Position numbers and translations under genes: made by a program
Source of the DNA: Bacteroidetes bacterium HGW-Bacteroidetes-2
Lineage (GTDB): Bacteria; Bacteroidota; Bacteroidia; Flavobacteriales; Flavobacteriaceae
Assembly (NCBI GenBank): GCA_002842575.1
Contig: PHDJ01000005.1
Location: forward strand, 62,001-126,000
Length of the DNA: 64,000 nt
Direction of reading: 5' to 3'
Shown here: in pieces, positions 59,485 through 64,000 of the stretch
How the letters are laid out: every line of letters begins with the position of its first letter
Numbering within the stretch: position 1 is the first letter of the stretch
Notes under the pieces: model-generated
Told to the model about the DNA's origin: nothing
Database searches by the model: none
The model's input: the letters and a program-made list of their open reading frames with translations, nothing else

Positions 59485-60870
59485 ATGCCCACTTCCTCAA
59501 CTATTTCCAATATAAAAGAAAAACAAAACAATTTTTTTGCTATTGGAAAAACCAAAGAAATTACCTTCAGAAAAGAGGCTTTAAAAAAACTACTAGCCGT
59601 TATCCAAAAAAATGAAGAAGCTATTTGTAATGCCCTTTATTCAGATTTCAAAAAATCAAAATTTGAAAGTTTGGTTACCGAAGTAGTATTAGTAGTTAAG
59701 GAATTGCAATTATCTATTAAAAATATTGACAAATGGACAAAGCCAAAAACAGTTAAAGCGTCGTTTTTGAACTTTCCATCAAAAGATTTACTCTATACAG
59801 AGCCTTATGGAACGGTACTAATAATTGCCCCATGGAATTATCCTTATCAACTAGTTATAGCACCACTAATTGGTGCAATTGCTGCTGGAAATACAGTGGT
59901 TATTAAACCAAGCGAGCTTACCCCGGCAACATCTGCACTTTTAGAAAATATAATTTCAGAAACCTTTTCAGCGGAATATATTTTGGTAATTCAAGGCAAT
60001 AAGGATACCGCGCAAGAATTATTACAACAAAAATGGGATTACATTTTCTTTACCGGAAGTGTAAAAGTGGGAAAAATAATAGCCAAAGCAGCAGCAAAAC
60101 ACCTTACCCCTATGACCTTAGAATTGGGAGGGAAAAACCCTTGCATTATAGACGAAACGGCTAAACTTAAACTTTCTGCACGTCGCATCGTTTGGGGAAA
60201 ATTTGTCAATGCAGGGCAAACCTGCATTGCGCCAGATTATCTTTTAGTACACAAAAGTATAGAAACAGATTTTATAAAAGAACTACAAAAAGAGATTGTT
60301 AAGGCTTACGGGGAAAATCCGAAAACCTCTAAAGACTATCCCAGAATAATAAATACATCTAATTTTGAGCGTTTGTCTGCTTTTCTTAAAGATGGAAAGG
60401 TTTTAGCAGGAGGAGAATGCGACAATACGGATTTATATATATCCCCAACATTATTACAAAATCCTTCGTTAGAAAGTGAGGTGATGCAGGAAGAAATTTT
60501 TGGCCCTATATTACCAATTTTAACCTATTTAACAGCAGCAGATTTAGAAAAAATAATCTTGCGTTATGAAAAATCACTTGCCCTTTATGTGTTTTCTGAA
60601 AATAAGGTTTTTGCTGAAAAAGTTTTAAAAGATTTTTCCTTTGGTGGAGGCGCGACTAATGATGTAATGATACAGTTTGTCAATCACCGATTGCCTTTTG
60701 GCGGTGTAGGAAGCAGTGGGATGGGTGCCTACCATGGAAAACATTCTTTTGAAACATTTTCGCATAAAAAATCCATTACAAAAAAGGGTACATGGTTGGA
60801 TATTCCTTTTCGTTATGCTCCTTATGGTGGAAAAACCAATCTGATTAAAAAGATTTCAAAATGGATTTAA
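59485..60870 (+). CDS. Aldehyde dehydrogenase family protein
   Basis: An NAD(P)-dependent aldehyde dehydrogenase of the class-3/fatty-aldehyde type. Motifs: IIAPWNYPYQLVIAP, VIKPSELTPAT, the glycine loop FTGSVKVGK, catalytic Glu in LELGGKNPC and catalytic Cys in NAGQTCIAPDY, then EEIFGPILPI. The length of 461 residues and the C-terminal amphipathic stretch fit the membrane-associated subgroup that oxidises long-chain or aromatic aldehydes. It is divergent from the DUF2891 gene with a 70-bp gap and convergent with the fusion protein (3-bp gap). Confidence 0.93.
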   Translation: MPTSSTISNIKEKQNNFFAIGKTKEITFRKEALKKLLAVIQKNEEAICNALYSDFKKSKFESLVTEVVLVVKELQLSIKNIDKWTKPKTVKASFLNFPSKDLLYTEPYGTVLIIAPWNYPYQLVIAPLIGAIAAGNTVVIKPSELTPATSALLENIISETFSAEYILVIQGNKDTAQELLQQKWDYIFFTGSVKVGKIIAKAAAKHLTPMTLELGGKNPCIIDETAKLKLSARRIVWGKFVNAGQTCIAPDYLLVHKSIETDFIKELQKEIVKAYGENPKTSKDYPRIINTSNFERLSAFLKDGKVLAGGECDNTDLYISPTLLQNPSLESEVMQEEIFGPILPILTYLTAADLEKIILRYEKSLALYVFSENKVFAEKVLKDFSFGGGATNDVMIQFVNHRLPFGGVGSSGMGAYHGKHSFETFSHKKSITKKGTWLDIPFRYAPYGGKTNLIKKISKWI

Positions 60871-60873
60871 CTT

Positions 60874-62412
60874 TTAGGTTTTTTTTTTGAGTTTTAAGCT
60901 ATATAAGTCGTGACGTCTGTCTTTTAAGTTTCTAACACTTCCATAGCTATGTAATTCTTTAAGCAAGTCTAAATCAACATCTACAAGTAAAGTACTTTCG
61001 GTATTTGGCGTGGCTTCGGCTTTAATTCCGTTTACGGGAAAAGCAAAATCAGAGGGTGTAAAAACAGCACTTTGGGCATACTGAATATCCATGTTATTTA
61101 CCTTTGGTAAATTGCCCACATTACCAGCTATAGCTACATAACATTCATTTTCGATGGCTCTGGCTTTTGCGCAGTTTCTTACTCGTTCATATCCATTTTG
61201 TGTGTCGGTCATAAAGGGTACAAAAAGAATTTTCATGTCTTGGTCTGCTAAAATTCTTGCTAATTCTGGAAATTCTACATCATAACAAATAAGCACTCCT
61301 ATTTTGCCACAATCGGTTTCAATGGTTTGTAATTTATTGCCTCCTTTTATACCCCAAGCAGATTCTTCAGCAGGAGTGATATGCAATTTTTCATAGCGTT
61401 CAAAACTTCCATCTCTTCTACAAACAAAACCCACATTGTAAAGATGGTCATCCATTCTAAAAGGCATACTGCCGGTTAAAATATTAATGTTGTAAGAAAT
61501 AGCAAACTCGCAGAATTTTTCTAACAAAGGTTCTGTAAAATCAGAAAGTGCTCTTATGGCTTCGGCTTCATTTAAGTGATTAAAATCTGCCATTAAAGGT
61601 GCGTTGAAAAACTCAGGAAATAAGATAAAATCACTTTGATAATCTGAAACAGCATCTACAAAAAATTCAATTTGATTTACTAAGGCATCAAAATTTTTGA
61701 ATAGTCTCATTTGCCATTGCACTAATCCTAAACGAACTACGACTTTTTCAGTATGAAGTGATTTACTTGGTTTGGTATAATAAATATTGTTCCATTCCAT
61801 CAAGGTGCCAAACTCCATGGATTCTAAATCCCCTCCTAAGTAGCCTTTAATAACCTTTCTAACGTGAAAATCATTTGCTAGTTGAAAGGAAAGTACGGGG
61901 TCGTATACTTCTTTTAATTTTACTTTTTCGATATATTGTTTTGGAGAAAGCTCATTCACGTGTTTGCTATAATTTGGAATTCTTCCACCAAAAACTATGG
62001 AACGTAAATTTAACTGTTCACAAAGTTCTTTTCTTGCTTCATATAAACGTCTTCCTAGGCGCATACCTCTGTATTCTGGATGAATAAAAACATCTATTCC
62101 ATAAAGTACATCTCCATTATCATCGTGGGTACTAAAAGTAAAATCACCAGTAATTTCTTTATAGGAGTGGTCATCTTCAAATTTTTTAGAATCGACTATA
62201 ATACTTAATGCACAGCCTGCAATTTTTCCGTCAATTTCAATACACAATTGTCCTTGCGAAAATTTTTTTAGAAGAAGTTTTATTTCTTTTTCTTTCCAAT
62301 AAGCCTCTGGCATCTTGTTGTAGGATTTTATCATAGATTTTTTCAATTCCAAATAATCTTCTACTACAAGGTTTCGCAATTCAATTTTTCTGGATTTATC
62401 TAAAGTTTCCAT
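60874..62412 (-). CDS. Fusion of a GNAT acetyltransferase and a carbon-nitrogen hydrolase
   Basis: An N-terminal GNAT domain (residues about 10-205; acetyl-CoA loop EYRGMRLGRRLY) is followed by a nitrilase-superfamily domain (about 225-505). The catalytic triad is visible as Glu in LFPEFFNAP, Lys in YEKLHITPAEE and Cys in VLICYDVEFPE. Such fusions are widespread in bacteria but their reaction is not assigned here. An amide acyl acceptor or cleavage substrate is expected. A promoter-like TAAATTTG lies at 62436-62443. The gene is convergent with the aldehyde dehydrogenase. Confidence 0.92.
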   Translation of the reverse strand: METLDKSRKIELRNLVVEDYLELKKSMIKSYNKMPEAYWKEKEIKLLLKKFSQGQLCIEIDGKIAGCALSIIVDSKKFEDDHSYKEITGDFTFSTHDDNGDVLYGIDVFIHPEYRGMRLGRRLYEARKELCEQLNLRSIVFGGRIPNYSKHVNELSPKQYIEKVKLKEVYDPVLSFQLANDFHVRKVIKGYLGGDLESMEFGTLMEWNNIYYTKPSKSLHTEKVVVRLGLVQWQMRLFKNFDALVNQIEFFVDAVSDYQSDFILFPEFFNAPLMADFNHLNEAEAIRALSDFTEPLLEKFCEFAISYNINILTGSMPFRMDDHLYNVGFVCRRDGSFERYEKLHITPAEESAWGIKGGNKLQTIETDCGKIGVLICYDVEFPELARILADQDMKILFVPFMTDTQNGYERVRNCAKARAIENECYVAIAGNVGNLPKVNNMDIQYAQSAVFTPSDFAFPVNGIKAEATPNTESTLLVDVDLDLLKELHSYGSVRNLKDRRHDLYSLKLKKKT

Positions 62413-62507
62413 GGAGGCTAGTTTGTATTATTTTTCAAATTTACTCTTAAAAATGGCAGCTTTTGAAAGTACTAAAAATCTTTGGCAAGAAATTAAGAAT
62501 TCTGCTA

Positions 62508-64000
62508 TTAACCAAACCATCCATCCCTATCTAAACTTCTGTATTGAATGGCTTCAGAAATATGGGTTCCGGTAATGGATTCACTTCCTTCTATATCTGC
62601 TATGGTTCTTGAAACCTTCAATATACGATCATACGCTCTAGCAGAAAGATTTAAACGTTCCATAGCTGTTTTTAATAACCCAAGAGATGCTTCATCTAAT
62701 TTACAAAATTCGCGAATTTGCTTTACCCCCATTTGTGCATTGTAGTGAACGGCATCTAAATTTTGGAAACGCTTGGTTTGTATATCTCTTGCTTTTGTAA
62801 CACGTTCACGAATTACCACACTTTCTTCTCCTTTTCGTTCTTCGCTCAATTTTTCAAAAGGTACAGGGTTAACCTCTATATGGATATCGATTCGATCCAG
62901 AAGCGGTCCTGAAATTTTACTCAAATACCTTTGCATTTCAGCTGGCGAAGAAGTAACTGGTGCGTCTGGGTCATTAAAATAACCTCCTGGACTTGGGTTC
63001 ATGCTTGCTACTAACATAAAACTACTTGGGTAAGTAACTGTAAATTTTGCTCTTGAAATTGTTACTTCTCTATCTTCTAGTGGTTGTCGCATTACTTCTA
63101 AAACACCCCGTTTAAATTCTGGTAATTCATCCAGAAACAAAACGCCATTATGCGACAAAGAAATTTCGCCAGGTTGTGGGTATGCTCCACCTCCCACAAG
63201 TGCAACATCACTAATAGTGTGGTGTGGACTTCTAAAAGGGCGTTGTGTCATAATACCAGAATGTTCCTTTGTTCTTCCTGCAACGCTATGTATTTTTGTG
63301 GTTTCTAATGCTTCGGTCAGGGTCATTGGGGGTAAAATGGAGGGTAATCGTTTTGCTAACATCGTTTTTCCCGATCCTGGAGGGCCAATAAGGATTATAT
63401 TATGTCCGCCAGAGGCTGCTATTTCCATACATCGTTTAATGGATTCTTGTCCTTTTACATCTGCAAAATCAAATTCTGGGTGGCTTAAATGTTCATAAAA
63501 TTCAGCTTTTATATCCACTATGGTTTGATGCAAGGAGGTGTTTTTATCAAAAAAGTCAATAACTTCATCAATTGATTCCACTCCATATACTTCTAAGCCT
63601 TCAACCATTGCTGCTTCTTTTGCATTTTGCTTTGGCAGGATAAAGCCTTTAAATCCATCTTCTTTTGCTTTAAAAGCAATGGGTAAGGCACCACGAATGG
63701 GTTGCACTTTTCCATCTAAGGAAAGCTCTCCCATAATAATGAAATCATCGGGATTATTGATAAGTTTAATTTGTTCTGTGGCACCAAGAATACCTATAGC
63801 TAATGGCAAATCATAAGCAGATCCCTCTTTTCTTAAATCGGCCGGAGCCATATTGAGGGTTATTTTTTTTCCTGGAATTTTATAGCCATTGTTCTGAAGT
63901 GCAGCAGCTATGCGAAAATTACTTTCTCGGATTGCATTATCGGGCAGCCCTACCAAATGATAGCCAACACCTGCACTACCCACATTAACCTCTATGGTAA
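62508..64000 (-). CDS. YifB/ComM-family Mg-chelatase-like AAA ATPase, 5' end cut by the window
   Basis: A ComM/YifB-type protein, linked in other bacteria to branch migration during natural transformation. The N-terminal S5-like/Lon-like domain (SGAGVGYHLVGLPDNAIRES-like strands, KITLNMAPADLRKEG) is followed by AAA+ with Walker A GPPGSGKTM and VLFLDELPEF. A C-terminal Mg-chelatase helical domain follows with LSARAYDRILKVSRTIADIEG. The frame stays open to the right window edge: the codon at 63983 is a GTG inside the protein (reading TIEVNVGSAGVG), so the real start lies beyond 64000. About 15-20 residues are missing. Confidence 0.92.
   Translation of the reverse strand, partial: TIEVNVGSAGVGYHLVGLPDNAIRESNFRIAAALQNNGYKIPGKKITLNMAPADLRKEGSAYDLPLAIGILGATEQIKLINNPDDFIIMGELSLDGKVQPIRGALPIAFKAKEDGFKGFILPKQNAKEAAMVEGLEVYGVESIDEVIDFFDKNTSLHQTIVDIKAEFYEHLSHPEFDFADVKGQESIKRCMEIAASGGHNIILIGPPGSGKTMLAKRLPSILPPMTLTEALETTKIHSVAGRTKEHSGIMTQRPFRSPHHTISDVALVGGGAYPQPGEISLSHNGVLFLDELPEFKRGVLEVMRQPLEDREVTISRAKFTVTYPSSFMLVASMNPSPGGYFNDPDAPVTSSPAEMQRYLSKISGPLLDRIDIHIEVNPVPFEKLSEERKGEESVVIRERVTKARDIQTKRFQNLDAVHYNAQMGVKQIREFCKLDEASLGLLKTAMERLNLSARAYDRILKVSRTIADIEGSESITGTHISEAIQYRSLDRDGWFG

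Noticed and set aside
1-64000. tRNA or rRNA genes, insertion sequences, prophage or integron structures.
   Set aside because: None was recognised. Gaps between genes are short, and no transposase, integrase or terminal inverted repeats were seen.

Overview
The window is a low-GC, gene-dense bacterial chromosome segment. It most probably comes from a member of the Bacteroidota, family Flavobacteriaceae. The grounds are: two secreted proteins end in type IX secretion (T9SS) sorting domains; promoter-like TAnnTTTG elements lie upstream of many genes instead of E. coli-type -10 boxes; Shine-Dalgarno sequences are mostly absent; the DnaJ and UvrA zinc motifs are of a reduced type; and the menaquinone gene order (thioesterase, menF, menD, DUF2853, cvfB) is one I associate with flavobacteria. 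I saw no tRNA, rRNA, CRISPR array, insertion sequence or prophage.

Layout. 1-4.8 kb: the start of a cut-off membrane protein, a T9SS-exported endonuclease I, two M28 peptidases and a sterol-desaturase-like enzyme. 4.9-10.7 kb (minus strand): PPK2, an outer-membrane protein, a sigma-54 activator without a DNA-binding domain, an MscS channel and a NatAB-type ABC exporter. 11-12.7 kb: grpE-dnaJ. 13.6-21.3 kb (minus): a surface-polysaccharide cluster (wza, wzc, sugar transferase, ABC-2 permease, rfbB, rfbA) and a TIGR01777 epimerase. 21.5-37.3 kb (mostly plus): ABC-F protein, lipid A-type acyltransferase, glmM, acpH, ggt, an unknown membrane protein, uvrA, a LOG-family protein, a T9SS-exported EEP nuclease and an M1-like protein fused to a barrel. 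37.4-42 kb (minus): cvfB, DUF2853, menD, menF and a hotdog thioesterase. 42-50.5 kb: esterase, LRR protein, dnaK, OmpW-like porin, umuDC, sdaA, an ankyrin remnant and an NTF2-like protein. 50.6-52.2 kb: panB and a pseudouridine synthase. 52.2-54.6 kb (minus): a four-gene signalling operon. 54.8-59.4 kb (minus): a five-gene 5-oxoproline operon in which every gene overlaps the next. 59.5-64 kb: aldehyde dehydrogenase, a GNAT-nitrilase fusion and a 5'-truncated comM/yifB.

How the genes work together. Wza/Wzc and the initiating sugar transferase would build and export a capsule or exopolysaccharide containing dTDP-derived sugars. PxpABC would hydrolyse 5-oxoproline, with an atypical NRAMP-fold carrier as the likely importer, and the separately encoded gamma-glutamyltransferase is a plausible source of gamma-glutamyl compounds. 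DnaK, DnaJ and GrpE form one chaperone machine from two loci. UvrA and UmuDC serve DNA repair and damage tolerance.

The most unusual signals are: a UmuD homologue in which both catalytic residues (Ser60 and Lys97 in E. coli numbering) are replaced; an NRAMP-fold transporter in the pxp operon that lacks the canonical metal ligands; a compact operon of a 7TM protein, a HisKA_3 kinase, a LuxR-type regulator and a 118-residue orphan protein; an M1-like protein without HExxH, fused to an outer-membrane barrel and starting at a TTG that abuts an in-frame TAA; and a sigma-54-class regulator without a helix-turn-helix.
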